Below are positions 42,402-51,149 of a stretch of 57,239 nt of DNA, one piece after another. Made by a program: the position numbers and the translations under genes. Source of the stretch: Pelosinus propionicus DSM 13327 (GTDB lineage Bacteria > Bacillota > Negativicutes > DSM-13327); contig NZ_FOTS01000031.1 in assembly GCF_900114615.1 (NCBI RefSeq), forward strand, positions 1 through 57,239. Reading direction: 5' to 3'. Each line of letters opens with the position of its first letter. The stretch's first letter is position 1. The notes under the pieces are model-generated. The model ran no database searches. It was not told the DNA's origin and saw only the letters and a list, made by a program, of their open reading frames with translations.

Positions 42402-44396
42402 TTATAATTTTGAGGCTACTTCAAATGCATCCCATATGGCATACATTATATTTGAAACTTTACGGGCATCACCAATTACATGAATATCGGAAAAGTCATA
42501 TTTAAGTTCATTATAAAGGGAGTTTTCGGAGGTATACCCGACAGCTAGGATTACGCTGTCACAAGGAATTTCTTCGGTTTTGTTATTGGCTTCAAGTAAA
42601 ATTCCTTTGTCTGTAGTTTTTAAAATTTTAGCGGATGTTAGTACTTCTATGCCTTTAAAGGGAACTAATTTTTCCAGCATTTCTGAATTAGCGTGGCAAA
42701 GGGGGCCGTTTAGTGCCAAGAGCTTGCTTTGCACTTCTACTAGTGTAACTTTTTTCTCCTGATCTGCCAACCAAAGAGCCAGCTCACAGCCGACAAGCCC
42801 ACCGCCAACAATAACAGTTTTACTGCCAGGGTCGACTTCTTTCAGCAGCACTTGTGCAGCAGAGTAAACTTTACTATTATCTCCAAGGCTAAACATTTTA
42901 GGTTTGGAGCCTGTGGCAATGATGAGGCCATCAATTTGATGGTTACTGATCAATTCAGGAGTAACTACAGTATTAAGATGAACTTCTACATTAAGTTCTT
43001 TTAATGTATTTTCATACCAAGCGATTAAAGCATGGTCATCTTCTTTAAAATCAGGTGCACCGCCTGGTATCAAATTACCTCCTAAACGCCCTGTGCTTTC
43101 ATAAATGATAGGCTTGTGTCCACGGAGTGCTAAGACTCTGGCTGCCTCACAGCCAGCGACGCCACCGCCTGCAATCAGTATTTTTCTACTTGTAAGTGCT
43201 GGCGTAAGCTCCGTTTCCCTTTCACGGCAGGCTCTTGGATTAACAGCACAGTTTAAGGAAGAATATTCTTGGATGCGTCCCATACAGCCTTCTTGGCAGG
43301 ATAAACATGGACGTATATTAACTACTTTTCCACTGCGAAGCTTATTTACATAGCTTTCGTCAGCGAGCAGCGGGCGACCGAGACTTACCATATCGCAAGC
43401 GCCATCTTCTAGTGCGTTTAATGCTAAAGCTGGATTATCCATACGCCCTGCGCAGATGATAGGCACTTCAACCACGTCTTTTATAATCTTGGCGTAAGGT
43501 ATATATAAGCCTTTCTCCTGGTACATGGGTGGGTGGCTCCACCACCAGGAATCATACGATCCCACATCGATATCAAGAGCGTCATAACCATAGGACACAA
43601 GAAGTTTTGCAGCTTCAATTCCTTCAGGAATATCTCTGCCTTTTTCTTCAAATTCCTCACCTGGAAGTGCGCCATCACGCAAACCCTTGATAAAGCTCTT
43701 TGGGCTGTACCGGAGGGTTACCGGAAAATCTGCTCCACATGTCTTCTTGATCTCTTCGACGATTTCTTTAGCAAAGCGCAATCGATTTTCTAAAGAGCCG
43801 CCATAGTCATCGGTACGCTGATTGAAAAGGGAAATGGCAAACTGATCGATTAAATATCCTTCATGCACAGCATGAATCTGAACACCGTCAAAGCCAGCCC
43901 TCTTTGCATTGTATGCACCCTTGCCGAAATTCTCTACAATCTGTTTAATTTCCGCAACCGAAAGTTCTCTGCACGTTTTATCAAGCCACCGATGAGTAAT
44001 AGGAGATGGTGCAACTGGAGGATGATTGCCTAAATTAGTAGGAATGGTTACTCTGCCGAAGCCCCCGCTTAGTTGAAGAAAGATCCTCGCATCATAAGCA
44101 TGGATACGTTCTGTCATTTCTCTGGCAGTACGGATAAAATGGACTGGATTATGGGTAGAGCAAGGAACGTGACATACATCATGCTCTTCGATGACATTAT
44201 CAACAAAAGTAACACCTGTAATAACAAGACCTACTCCGCCACGAGCACGTGCTGTATAATATTCGACGCCGCGTTGGTTAAAACCGCCTTCCGAATCCGC
44301 TAGGCCTAACGGTCCCATCGGTGCCATGGCAAAGCGGTTTTTAATTTCGATAGAACCTATTTTTATTGGTTCAAATAATTTTTTGTATTTTTGCAC
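42402..44396 (-). CDS. NADH:flavin oxidoreductase, 2-enoate reductase type
   Basis: 664 residues. The N-terminal Old-Yellow-Enzyme barrel (about 1-345) has NRFAMAPMG, QIHAVHEGYL with His for substrate binding, and QRTDDYGGSLENRLRF. A 4Fe-4S cluster is bound by C364-x2-C367-x3-C371-x11-C383. Then come an FAD Rossmann motif IAGGGVAGCEAAR (about 408-420) and an NAD motif VIVGGGLVGCELAL. This is the architecture of clostridial 2-enoate reductase, BaiH/BaiCD and 2,4-dienoyl-CoA reductase, which reduce activated C=C bonds with NAD(P)H. The substrate cannot be read. Monocistronic, with its own operator and terminator. Confidence 0.9.
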   Translation of the reverse strand: MQKYKKLFEPIKIGSIEIKNRFAMAPMGPLGLADSEGGFNQRGVEYYTARARGGVGLVITGVTFVDNVIEEHDVCHVPCSTHNPVHFIRTAREMTERIHAYDARIFLQLSGGFGRVTIPTNLGNHPPVAPSPITHRWLDKTCRELSVAEIKQIVENFGKGAYNAKRAGFDGVQIHAVHEGYLIDQFAISLFNQRTDDYGGSLENRLRFAKEIVEEIKKTCGADFPVTLRYSPKSFIKGLRDGALPGEEFEEKGRDIPEGIEAAKLLVSYGYDALDIDVGSYDSWWWSHPPMYQEKGLYIPYAKIIKDVVEVPIICAGRMDNPALALNALEDGACDMVSLGRPLLADESYVNKLRSGKVVNIRPCLSCQEGCMGRIQEYSSLNCAVNPRACRERETELTPALTSRKILIAGGGVAGCEAARVLALRGHKPIIYESTGRLGGNLIPGGAPDFKEDDHALIAWYENTLKELNVEVHLNTVVTPELISNHQIDGLIIATGSKPKMFSLGDNSKVYSAAQVLLKEVDPGSKTVIVGGGLVGCELALWLADQEKKVTLVEVQSKLLALNGPLCHANSEMLEKLVPFKGIEVLTSAKILKTTDKGILLEANNKTEEIPCDSVILAVGYTSENSLYNELKYDFSDIHVIGDARKVSNIMYAIWDAFEVASKL

Positions 44397-44416
44397 TGAA
44401 TACTCTCCTCTCTTTT

Positions 44417-44438
44417 TTCACTGAACGCATTCAGTGAA
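44417..44438. promoter_or_regulatory. Palindromic operator upstream of 2-enoate reductase
   Basis: TTCACTGAA-CGCA-TTCAGTGAA has 9-bp perfect arms. It lies 21-42 bp before the start, downstream of a minus-strand TTGACA (44484 leftwards) with a weak -10 (TAAGAT) 17 bp on. TetR family repressors bind sites of this size and symmetry. Confidence 0.7.
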
Positions 44439-44559
44439 TTTATTAAGTAAATCTTATAATAATTAGAATCTACTGTCAAGACAGATTTCTCTGATTTTGG
44501 AAAAGATTTACTCAATGCAAAGAATAATAGCTAATGAATTGCTGCTAAAAGATGTAGTA

Positions 44560-44645
44560 ATTTCATGTTAATAAAGAGAATCTGTCTATAAATTTGTTAG
44601 TAAATTTATGGACAGATTCTCTTTAAGTTGATATGACGATAGATA
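44560..44645. repeat. Hairpin repeat copy 7
   Basis: AAAGAGAATCTGTC (44573-44586) pairs with GACAGATTCTCTTT (44610-44623), with inner ATAAATTT/AAATTTAT. AAGTTGATATGACGATAG follows, the tail seen in copies 2-4. The AGCT core is changed to ATCT with a matching change in the other arm. Confidence 0.75.
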
Positions 44646-44705
44646 GAAATACCTCCTATGTTAGAATTTTTTTGCATTTCATGACATTACTGCTTAATAG
44701 TTACG

Positions 44706-45294
44706 ATGACTTTTTCGATACGTAATGTAATGGGGATGTTTTCCAATGAATGGGGGGAATTTAATAATTTGTTAAATGTCAATTCTAATGATTCATTAAA
44801 ATCATTAGAAAAATACAGAGATGACATACTAAAAACATTACAATCTAAACATGCTAATAAGAAAAGCGGCGATGCCAATATTTTTTCCCAAAGACAGAAA
44901 AGAGACGTTTGTGGCCTTACAAGGAGTTACAAAACAAATACAGCAGATTCAATACGAAAAAACCGTACGAAAGCTTAGAGAAGATTGGTATAAAAATGAA
45001 TCATCTCCTGCTAAAAGCCCTAGCAAACGCGCGAAAGTCAGAAAAGAACATGAAACCTATCTTTTTAACGCCAGTATGAGACATTTGCTTTTAGCCAAGA
45101 CAAATATTTCACCAGAAGAAAATATTAAAGAGGCAAAAGAATTGGGAATTGAGGCTGCTGAAGTGGAACGAAAAAGAAAAAAAGATGAAATGGATGCAAA
45201 TGTGACAGCTGATAACAGCAAAAGTAATACAGTAAAAGCAGCAAGCTCTGTAAAAAAAAGAGAGAAGAAACTAGCCTTAGATATATTAGCATGA
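44706..45294 (+). pseudogene. Frameshifted hypothetical gene (two overlapping frames)
   Basis: One frame (44706-44978) begins MTFSIRNVMGMFSNEWGEF and continues through SLKSLEKYRDDILKTLQ. A second frame (44851-45294, +1 relative to the first) reads MPIFFPKDRKETFVALQGV and then a long, Lys/Glu-rich, coiled-coil-like region to KKREKKLALDILA. Neither start has a ribosome binding site. Both parts look like protein in their own frame and change over near an A/T-rich stretch at about 44860-44885, so they are probably one gene broken by a frameshift (or a sequencing error). Function unknown; no homologue recognised. Confidence 0.5.
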
Positions 45295-45355
45295 GTATCA
45301 TTATCGAAAGATAGGATACTGTTTCCGTATTCCATCTAAGATTAAACTCCAGTCC

Positions 45356-46063
45356 TTAATTTGATTCACTTTTGACATGGAGAGGTGATATATATACTTG
45401 TTGATTGTCGTCCACGGTAGCGAAAAAGACGGCTTTAGCAGTAGCAATTCCTTGTAGTTTTAGCTGGTCATAAAGCCAATTCTCCGTTAAGTGGAGGTCA
45501 GTTAATGCTTGTTGTAGTATTTTTCCTTCTTTAATTACCGGATAGGCAATTCCGCTGTTTGGTTTTTGGATGCCTAAATCCTGCAGGTTTACCGTTGACA
45601 GTTCTGGCTTTTTGTAAACTGATAATCGTCCGTTTGCTTCAATCAGTGCGATGCTAACCTCTGCTATATTAAAAATTCCGTATTCTCTTAATAATTCTAA
45701 AATATTTTCAAGGGAGTACTTAATTTTCTTGATGTTTTTGACAATTAATATTCCGTCTTTTATTACAACTACCGGATCAAAAGTTGTTAACTCTTTAAAT
45801 TTTTGATTCCGGATTGTTAGTTCAGCAAAAAGTTTTTGCAGGATTCCAATGACGATAACGGCAAACGCAATGTAAATGTGGTTGATTTTAGGCTCGGCAA
45901 TGTCTGCACCCACCACAGAACCTAGCGTGATGATGATCAAATAGTCGAAAACAGGCAATTCTCCGACAGATCGTCTTCCCATAAATAAGGTTACGAATAG
46001 CATCAGTGGCAAAATAGTGAAGATCCGTACTGCCACTTTGAATAAATCAGATGCAATTTCCAT
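45356..46063 (-). CDS. DUF421 membrane protein (YetF/YcaP-like)
   Basis: 235 residues from the ATG at 46063, with AAGGAG about 9 nt upstream; the in-frame start at 46099 has no site. Three N-terminal helices (about 10-32, 38-58, 62-85) precede a cytoplasmic region with the YetF-type signatures LFMGRRSVGELPVFDYLI, FDPVVVIKDG and LREYGIFNIAEVSIALIE. The family is linked to sporulation and germination membranes in bacilli, with unknown biochemistry. Convergent with the broken gene. Confidence 0.88.
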   Translation of the reverse strand: MEIASDLFKVAVRIFTILPLMLFVTLFMGRRSVGELPVFDYLIIITLGSVVGADIAEPKINHIYIAFAVIVIGILQKLFAELTIRNQKFKELTTFDPVVVIKDGILIVKNIKKIKYSLENILELLREYGIFNIAEVSIALIEANGRLSVYKKPELSTVNLQDLGIQKPNSGIAYPVIKEGKILQQALTDLHLTENWLYDQLKLQGIATAKAVFFATVDDNQQVYISPLHVKSESN

Positions 46064-46290
46064 AGCGATATACTCCTTCCCCAGCAGTAAACTATGCAAT
46101 TTCCTGGAAAAGACAAAGGCTTAAAAAAGACCTAATGTCACCAGAAGGATGCTGCTCTGAAAGTAGTATTTCTAGCAGTGGGAGCCATTATGCGAATCTT
46201 ACTGTTCAGTCGCCAGTATGGAATCTATTTGCATATTCCTAAAGAGATATCGTATCTAAGCATAAAATTATAGGACCGAATAAAAAATAA

Positions 46291-47208
46291 CTAGGAAGAG
46301 CAAACTTTATTTTTTGATGGCTGGTCTTTTGTTGCCTGCCAACATAATACTGATCCTAAACATACCATCAATACACCCTGCCAAAAGGAAACAGAAAGTG
46401 GCGCATTCAACAACAATGAGGCTAATAACGATGATAATATTGGCGTGAAGTATGAGGCACTGGCAAGTATGGAGACATTGCCATACAATATACCGAAATT
46501 CCAGGAAGCATACCCAAAACCCACTGCACAACTTGTCATCAATACATAGAGTATTGCACGCATACTAAGATTGAGTGCAGCACCTCCACTCATGAAGAAC
46601 TTAACCCATAGGACAGCAGCAGTAAGGATAAAGAATAATGTAATGCCATTTTTCCCTTCCGCTAGCTTATTCGTGACAGTGCAGTACGTAGCCCAAATGA
46701 AAGCACCTACAAACGCTGAAACATAGCTAAACGTATTGCTTTTTATATTGCTGATCATCACACTTAAGTCTAAACCTTTCTCGCCTCCTAATACCCAGCA
46801 AACACCAAGAAGGGAAAGAGTAAGTCCGGGAATGATTAGGAGTGTAGATTTCTGTTTATTAAAAATGATAGCAAATAGGATTGTAAGGCAGGGCCACAAA
46901 TAGTTTATAATATTGACTTCAATTGCCTGAGTCCCATTGCTTGCATACCCAATCGCTAGAGCAAAAGATATTTCATAAGCTACAAATAAAAAACCTCCAA
47001 TTAATATATATTTCCAAGGAAAAGTTTTTATTTTGGGTATTCCAAAGGTAACAATAAGAAGGGCAGAGGCACAGGTATAGATCATAGCGATACCTCCAAT
47101 CGGACCAAGCAGTTCACTTACGCTATGAATTAAACCAACCATTGTGCTCCAAAGTATGATAGCAATTAACCCAATAAAGGTGGCATTGCTCCTGGCGCTT
47201 TTATACAT
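46291..47208 (-). CDS. yddG: YddG-type DMT exporter (aromatic amino acids/paraquat)
   Basis: 305 residues, ten helices. The sequence tracks E. coli YddG nearly end to end: ATFIGLIAIILWSTMVGLI, SNGTQAIEVNIINYLWP, GLTLSLLGVCWVLGG, FVGAFIWATYCTVTNK, YASWNFGILYGNVSI, LSVSFWQGVLMVCLGSVLCW. YddG exports aromatic amino acids and methyl viologen. AAGGAG is about 9 nt before the ATG. A divergent LysR gene starts 146 bp away, in the classical LysR-target arrangement. Confidence 0.9.
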   Translation of the reverse strand: MYKSARSNATFIGLIAIILWSTMVGLIHSVSELLGPIGGIAMIYTCASALLIVTFGIPKIKTFPWKYILIGGFLFVAYEISFALAIGYASNGTQAIEVNIINYLWPCLTILFAIIFNKQKSTLLIIPGLTLSLLGVCWVLGGEKGLDLSVMISNIKSNTFSYVSAFVGAFIWATYCTVTNKLAEGKNGITLFFILTAAVLWVKFFMSGGAALNLSMRAILYVLMTSCAVGFGYASWNFGILYGNVSILASASYFTPILSSLLASLLLNAPLSVSFWQGVLMVCLGSVLCWQATKDQPSKNKVCSS

Positions 47209-47354
47209 CTATATAATCTCCTTTTTCATGAAATCGTAATTCGGACTTGTACCTTGTCATTTTACTTATTTCACTATACAATGGGTTCAGTATAAAATAA
47301 AACGACAATTTCTTGCATTTGATATGAGAAATTCTCACAGCTAGGAGTTGGACC
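47209..47354. promoter_or_regulatory. yddG-lysR divergent control region
   Basis: The region holds GAGAAATTCTC (47326-47336), a short palindrome just upstream of the LysR gene that could serve as a LysR site. No definite promoter pair was identified. Confidence 0.3.
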
Positions 47355-48224
47355 ATGGATTTGAAGAAATGCGAGATTTTTGTTCGCGCAATCGACACTG
47401 GCAGCTTTTCAAAAGCGGCAGAGCAGTCAGGATACACGCCTTCCGGCGTGGCGCATATGATGAATGCCCTGGAGAGCGAAATTGGCTTTTCGCTTTTGGT
47501 TCGTGGGCATAGAGGGGTCACGGCAACAGAAAACGGACAGAAGCTGCTGCCGATTCTGCGGGAACTATTACGGTGGGATGAACAGTTTAGGCAGACGGCA
47601 GCAGAAATCAATGGTCTTGAAACCGGCACTATCACGATCGGCGCCTATTCCAGCATTGCAACTCATTGGTTGCCGAAAGTGATTAAAGTATTTCGTGAGG
47701 AATACCCGCATATTGAAATCCACTTGATGGAAGGGATTCGGCAAGAAGTAGATGGATGGCTTTCAGAAAGGCGCGTAGATCTTGCCTTTTTTAGCTATCA
47801 GGAGCCGATGACTTACGAATGGATACCTTTGAAGACAGATCCTATGCTCGCTGTTTTACCGCCTGATCACCCGATGTCGCAGCTAGCGGCGTACCCGCTT
47901 TCCGCATGCCAAGAGGAAGCATTCATCATGCCTGCATTGGGAAAGGATAATGATGTTGTTGAGCTTTTGAAAAAAGCGAACTTGACTCCGCAGATTTGTT
48001 TTTCAACACTGGAAAATTACGCGGCCATCGCAATGATTGAATGCGGATTAGGCATGAGTGTGATGAATGAGCTTATCACCAAAGGGCGGCAAAATAACGT
48101 TGTCATGCTTCCGCTTGACCCACCGCATAGTATTACGCTGGGAATCGCCGTTCCTTCTATAAAGGCAGCTTCGCCGGCGGTACGAAAATTCATTACGTAT
48201 GCTACAAGAATATTAAAAGAGTAA
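47355..48224 (+). CDS. LysR-family regulator
   Basis: 289 residues. N-terminal winged HTH with SFSKAAEQSGYTPSGVAHMM (about 17-36) and LESEIGFSLLVRGHRGVTATENG, then the periplasmic-binding-protein-like effector domain (from about 92, TITIGAYSSIATHWLP). Divergent from the YddG exporter gene, which it probably activates in response to an aromatic or toxic compound (inference). The ATG at 47355 follows AGGAG. Confidence 0.92.
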   Translation: MDLKKCEIFVRAIDTGSFSKAAEQSGYTPSGVAHMMNALESEIGFSLLVRGHRGVTATENGQKLLPILRELLRWDEQFRQTAAEINGLETGTITIGAYSSIATHWLPKVIKVFREEYPHIEIHLMEGIRQEVDGWLSERRVDLAFFSYQEPMTYEWIPLKTDPMLAVLPPDHPMSQLAAYPLSACQEEAFIMPALGKDNDVVELLKKANLTPQICFSTLENYAAIAMIECGLGMSVMNELITKGRQNNVVMLPLDPPHSITLGIAVPSIKAASPAVRKFITYATRILKE

Positions 48225-48250
48225 GGAGTATCGCAAAGTAATAAAAAAAC

Positions 48251-48277
48251 AGGGAACACCCGTTGCATTTCCCTTTT
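48251..48277 (+). terminator. Terminator after lysR
   Basis: AGGGAA (48251-48256) pairs with TTCCCT (48269-48274), followed by TTT. Confidence 0.55.
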
Positions 48278-48283
48278 ATATTG

Positions 48284-48312
48284 TTGAAATAGAAACAAAA
48301 ATTTAATATAAT
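48284..48312 (+). promoter_or_regulatory. Promoter of MarR gene
   Basis: TTGAAA (48284-48289) and TATAAT (48307-48312) are 17 bp apart. The spacer contains GAAACAAA, resembling half of the palindrome before the MFS gene, so the regulator may control itself. Confidence 0.6.
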
Positions 48313-48346
48313 AGTGGCAATGCACCAACGGGTGGGAGGACAGGGC

Positions 48347-48826
48347 ATGAACAAAGAAGAGCAGGTCATAATGGGTTTCAGGGATTTATTCAATAAGATG
48401 GTTTGGCTTAATAAGTCTAAGATGGAAGACAGCCTTAAGGGGTATAAGTCTTCTGAAGTACATTGCATCGAATACATTGGAAGAAATGTAGATCCCAATG
48501 TGACAAAACTTGCGGAGTCCTTTTATATGACTAACGGTGCCATCAGTAAACTCACTAAGAAGCTCATAAAAAAAGGCATTATCGAAAGCTACCAGAAGCC
48601 GGAGAACAAGAAAGAAATCTATTTTAGGCTTACTGAGCAAGGGAAAATAATTTACGAAATCCATGAGGAACTGCACAATGAATTTCAAGAGCGGGACAAA
48701 GCCGTATTTGCGCAGGTAACCGAGGAACAATTTGACAGTATGCTGAGTTTCGTAGAAACGTATAGTAGGCATTTGGATGCAGAAATAAAGAAACTGAGTG
48801 TAGATAATAAGTCGGAATTTGAATAA
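48347..48826 (+). CDS. MarR-family regulator
   Basis: 159 residues from the ATG at 48347, with GGAGGA 6 nt upstream; a GTG at 48314 extends the frame but has no site. Winged-helix core: YKSSEVHCIEYIGRNVDPNV, LAESFYMTNGAISKLTKKLI recognition helix and a beta-wing KPENKKEIYFRLTEQG. MarR proteins are dimeric repressors released by small phenolic or drug-like ligands. The next gene is an MFS exporter with a palindrome in its own promoter, matching a MarR-exporter pair. Confidence 0.9.
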   Translation: MNKEEQVIMGFRDLFNKMVWLNKSKMEDSLKGYKSSEVHCIEYIGRNVDPNVTKLAESFYMTNGAISKLTKKLIKKGIIESYQKPENKKEIYFRLTEQGKIIYEIHEELHNEFQERDKAVFAQVTEEQFDSMLSFVETYSRHLDAEIKKLSVDNKSEFE

Positions 48827-48841
48827 TGAAATGAAAGTACA

Positions 48842-48876
48842 GGCAGCCAATTCTATTGAGAACAGGCTGCATTTTT
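48842..48876 (+). terminator. Terminator after MarR gene
   Basis: GCAGCC (48843-48848) pairs with GGCTGC (48865-48870), followed by ATTTTT. It gives the exporter an independent promoter. Confidence 0.7.
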
Positions 48877-48891
48877 ATTGTGATTATTTTG

Positions 48892-48941
48892 TTGACGAGG
48901 AAACAAAATAATGATAGGATAAATATGTTTCCGAGGAAACA
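48892..48941 (+). promoter_or_regulatory. Promoter and MarR operator of MFS exporter
   Basis: TTGACG (48892-48897) and TAGGAT (48915-48920) are 17 bp apart. Just downstream TGTTTCC-GA-GGAAACA (48926-48941) is a 7-bp-arm palindrome covering the start site, and an extra half site GAGGAAACA (48897-48905) lies in the spacer. A repressor here would block the MFS gene. Confidence 0.7.
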
Positions 48942-48969
48942 AAAATGCAGTTTTGAAGGGAGAATTTAA

Positions 48970-50205
48970 GTGTTCACATTTAGATCACACAATGAACAGG
49001 ACACAGAACAAACTGTAGATAAACACGCTTTATTATTCGGTCTCGTCTCTGTGTTTCTTTGCGGAATAGGCTTTAGTATTATAATACCTGTCGTTCCATT
49101 CTTAGTGCAGCCTTATACAAATAATCCGGGAGAACAAGCTATCGTTGTTACGCTGCTGACCTCTGTCTATGCAGTCTGCGTGTTTTTTTCGGCTCCTGCT
49201 TTTGGAGCTTTGAGCGACAAATATGGCCGTCGTCCACTGCTCTTAATATGCCTTTTGGGTTCTGCAATCGGGTACTTTGTTTTTGGCATAGGGGGAGCTC
49301 TATGGGTATTATTTGCTGGGCGCATAATAGAAGGTGTAACAGGCGGGAGCATAAGTACGATCTTCGCATATTTTGCAGACATTATTCCGCCAGAACAGCG
49401 AACCAAATATTTTGGATGGCTGAGTGCGGTTGTAGGCGTAGGTACCGTCATTGGTCCAACGCTAGGCGGATTCCTTGCCAAGTTTGGTTATGCTGTACCC
49501 ATGTATTTTGGAGCAATACTAACGGTATTGAATGTTGTTTATGGATTCTACTTTATGCCTGAGAGCCTAGACAAGAATAATAGACTGAAAGAGATTGCCT
49601 TTGTAAGATTGAACCCATTTACACAGCTTGCAAACCTACTTTCCATGAAACACTTAAAAAGGCTGCTTGTCTCAGCGTTCTTACTTTGGATAGCCAACGG
49701 GTCTTTACAGGCAGTTTTTTCGCAATTTACAATCGATACTTTCAGTTGGAGGCCTGCAATAATCGGACTTATGTTTTCAATTATGGGCTTCCAAGACATC
49801 ATTTCACAAGGTTTCATAATGCCGAAGCTTTTAAAAAATTTGAGTGATAAGCAGATCGCAATTCTTGGAATGGTTTCGGAGATTATAGGATACAGTCTTA
49901 TTGCAGCATCGGCTTTGTTCTCATTCTATCCTTTTTGTATCGCTGGAATGTTTATATTTGGTTTTGGTGATTCGATCTTTGGGCCTTCATTCAATGGAAT
50001 GCTCTCCAAATCTGTCGATTCTCGTGAACAAGGAAGGATTCAAGGAGGCAGCCAATCGATTCAGGCTTTAGCAAGAATGATTGGACCTATCATTGGAGGT
50101 CAAATCTATGTATCACTCGGGTCTGCTGCACCCGCTTTTATGGGTATGATCCTTATAGCAGCGGCAATAGCAGTTTTGCATAAGGGTACGCATGCAACGA
50201 TATAA
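48970..50205 (+). CDS. MFS exporter (TetA/multidrug type)
   Basis: 411 residues from a GTG with AAGGGAG upstream. Twelve predicted helices. Motif A is intact in loop 2-3 (GALSDKYGRRPLLLI), and motif C-like GPTLGGFLAKFG lies in TM5, which marks proton-drug antiporters. The closest pattern is the TetA/Bmr group. Regulated with, but transcribed separately from, the MarR gene upstream. Substrate unknown. Confidence 0.9.
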   Translation: MFTFRSHNEQDTEQTVDKHALLFGLVSVFLCGIGFSIIIPVVPFLVQPYTNNPGEQAIVVTLLTSVYAVCVFFSAPAFGALSDKYGRRPLLLICLLGSAIGYFVFGIGGALWVLFAGRIIEGVTGGSISTIFAYFADIIPPEQRTKYFGWLSAVVGVGTVIGPTLGGFLAKFGYAVPMYFGAILTVLNVVYGFYFMPESLDKNNRLKEIAFVRLNPFTQLANLLSMKHLKRLLVSAFLLWIANGSLQAVFSQFTIDTFSWRPAIIGLMFSIMGFQDIISQGFIMPKLLKNLSDKQIAILGMVSEIIGYSLIAASALFSFYPFCIAGMFIFGFGDSIFGPSFNGMLSKSVDSREQGRIQGGSQSIQALARMIGPIIGGQIYVSLGSAAPAFMGMILIAAAIAVLHKGTHATI

Positions 50206-50319
50206 ACACCGATTCTTTTTAGGCAAGCAGCCGTTTTCATTTTTACTATAGAAGAGGTAAGAACTTTGAAGTAGAGATTCTGGTAAAATAATGATTGATT
50301 ATAGTGTAAAGATATAACA

Positions 50320-50369
50320 GGAATTAGCAGTTATAAAGAGAAGCTAACAAAGAACTTGCTCCATGTCCC
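50320..50369. repeat. Half copy of hairpin repeat plus degenerate short motif
   Basis: GGAATTAGCAGTTATAAAGAGAAGCTAAC (about 50320-50348) matches the left arm of the hairpin repeat. ACAAAGAACTTGCTCCATGTCCC (50347-50369) is a longer variant of the short motif. No right arm follows. Confidence 0.5.
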
Positions 50370-50459
50370 ATGAAACTGGTTTTTACAGGACCATATGGAG
50401 AACAAATTAAGCTGCTAGGAATGTTGTAATAAAATCAAAACTTTTATGAGGTGATTGGT

Positions 50460-51110
50460 ATGGCAAAATTCTTTTTTCCAAGCTGTAAGGCAAAAGCTTC
50501 GTATACACAAGCAAGTGAAAAATTGCGTATCTACATGAAAGATAGATATGATATTGATTCAAGCGGGTGTTGTCGCGCAGAGCATCAAAAGCTAACAGCT
50601 CAGGATGGAGCAATTGTTGTCTGTAATAATTGTGCCGCTATAATGGAGGAAAGCTCTCAGACTGAAAATATTGAGTTTGTCTGGGCGTTGATCGACGATG
50701 ATGCTGATTTTCCATTTCCAGATTATCAGAGCGAGATCGTAACGATTCAGGATTGCTGGATTGCTTTTGAAAAACGACATCTTCAAGATACGGTACGTTC
50801 TCTTTTGAAAAAAATGAATATTAAGTATGTAGAACTGGATGAAAACTTTGAAAAGACCAAATTCTGTGGTGTGAACCTATTAGCTCCCTGTACACCAAGC
50901 AATGCCAAACTGGCCCCCAAGCGCTATGTAGAGGAAGGAGCGAATATGTTTACCCCTTGTTCCCAAGAGGAACAGATAGCATATTTTCAAAAGTACTGTA
51001 CACAAATTCAGACAGAAAAAGTTGCATGTTATTGTAAATTCTGTAGAGAAGCAATCACGATGGGAGGAAAACAGGGGATCCATTTGTTAGAGTTGCTTTT
51101 TCCATGCTAA
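50460..51110 (+). CDS. Cysteine-rich CCG-domain protein (HdrB-like), orphan
   Basis: 216 residues from the ATG at 50460, with GAGGTGA 5 nt upstream. N-terminal half: Cys9, Cys37-Cys38, Cys55-x2-Cys58, the spacing of the CCG motif that binds non-cubane 4Fe-4S clusters in heterodisulfide reductase HdrB, GlpC and LutA. The second half has FTPC, a CYCKFCRE cluster and a final Cys, less regular than a full second CCG domain. Family proteins move electrons in redox complexes. No Hdr, electron-bifurcating or lactate-oxidation genes flank it, so its partner is unknown. Confidence 0.75.
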   Translation: MAKFFFPSCKAKASYTQASEKLRIYMKDRYDIDSSGCCRAEHQKLTAQDGAIVVCNNCAAIMEESSQTENIEFVWALIDDDADFPFPDYQSEIVTIQDCWIAFEKRHLQDTVRSLLKKMNIKYVELDENFEKTKFCGVNLLAPCTPSNAKLAPKRYVEEGANMFTPCSQEEQIAYFQKYCTQIQTEKVACYCKFCREAITMGGKQGIHLLELLFPC

Positions 51111-51149
51111 GGGTGAGGGGGAAATAACGAATGCCTTTAGACACAACCC

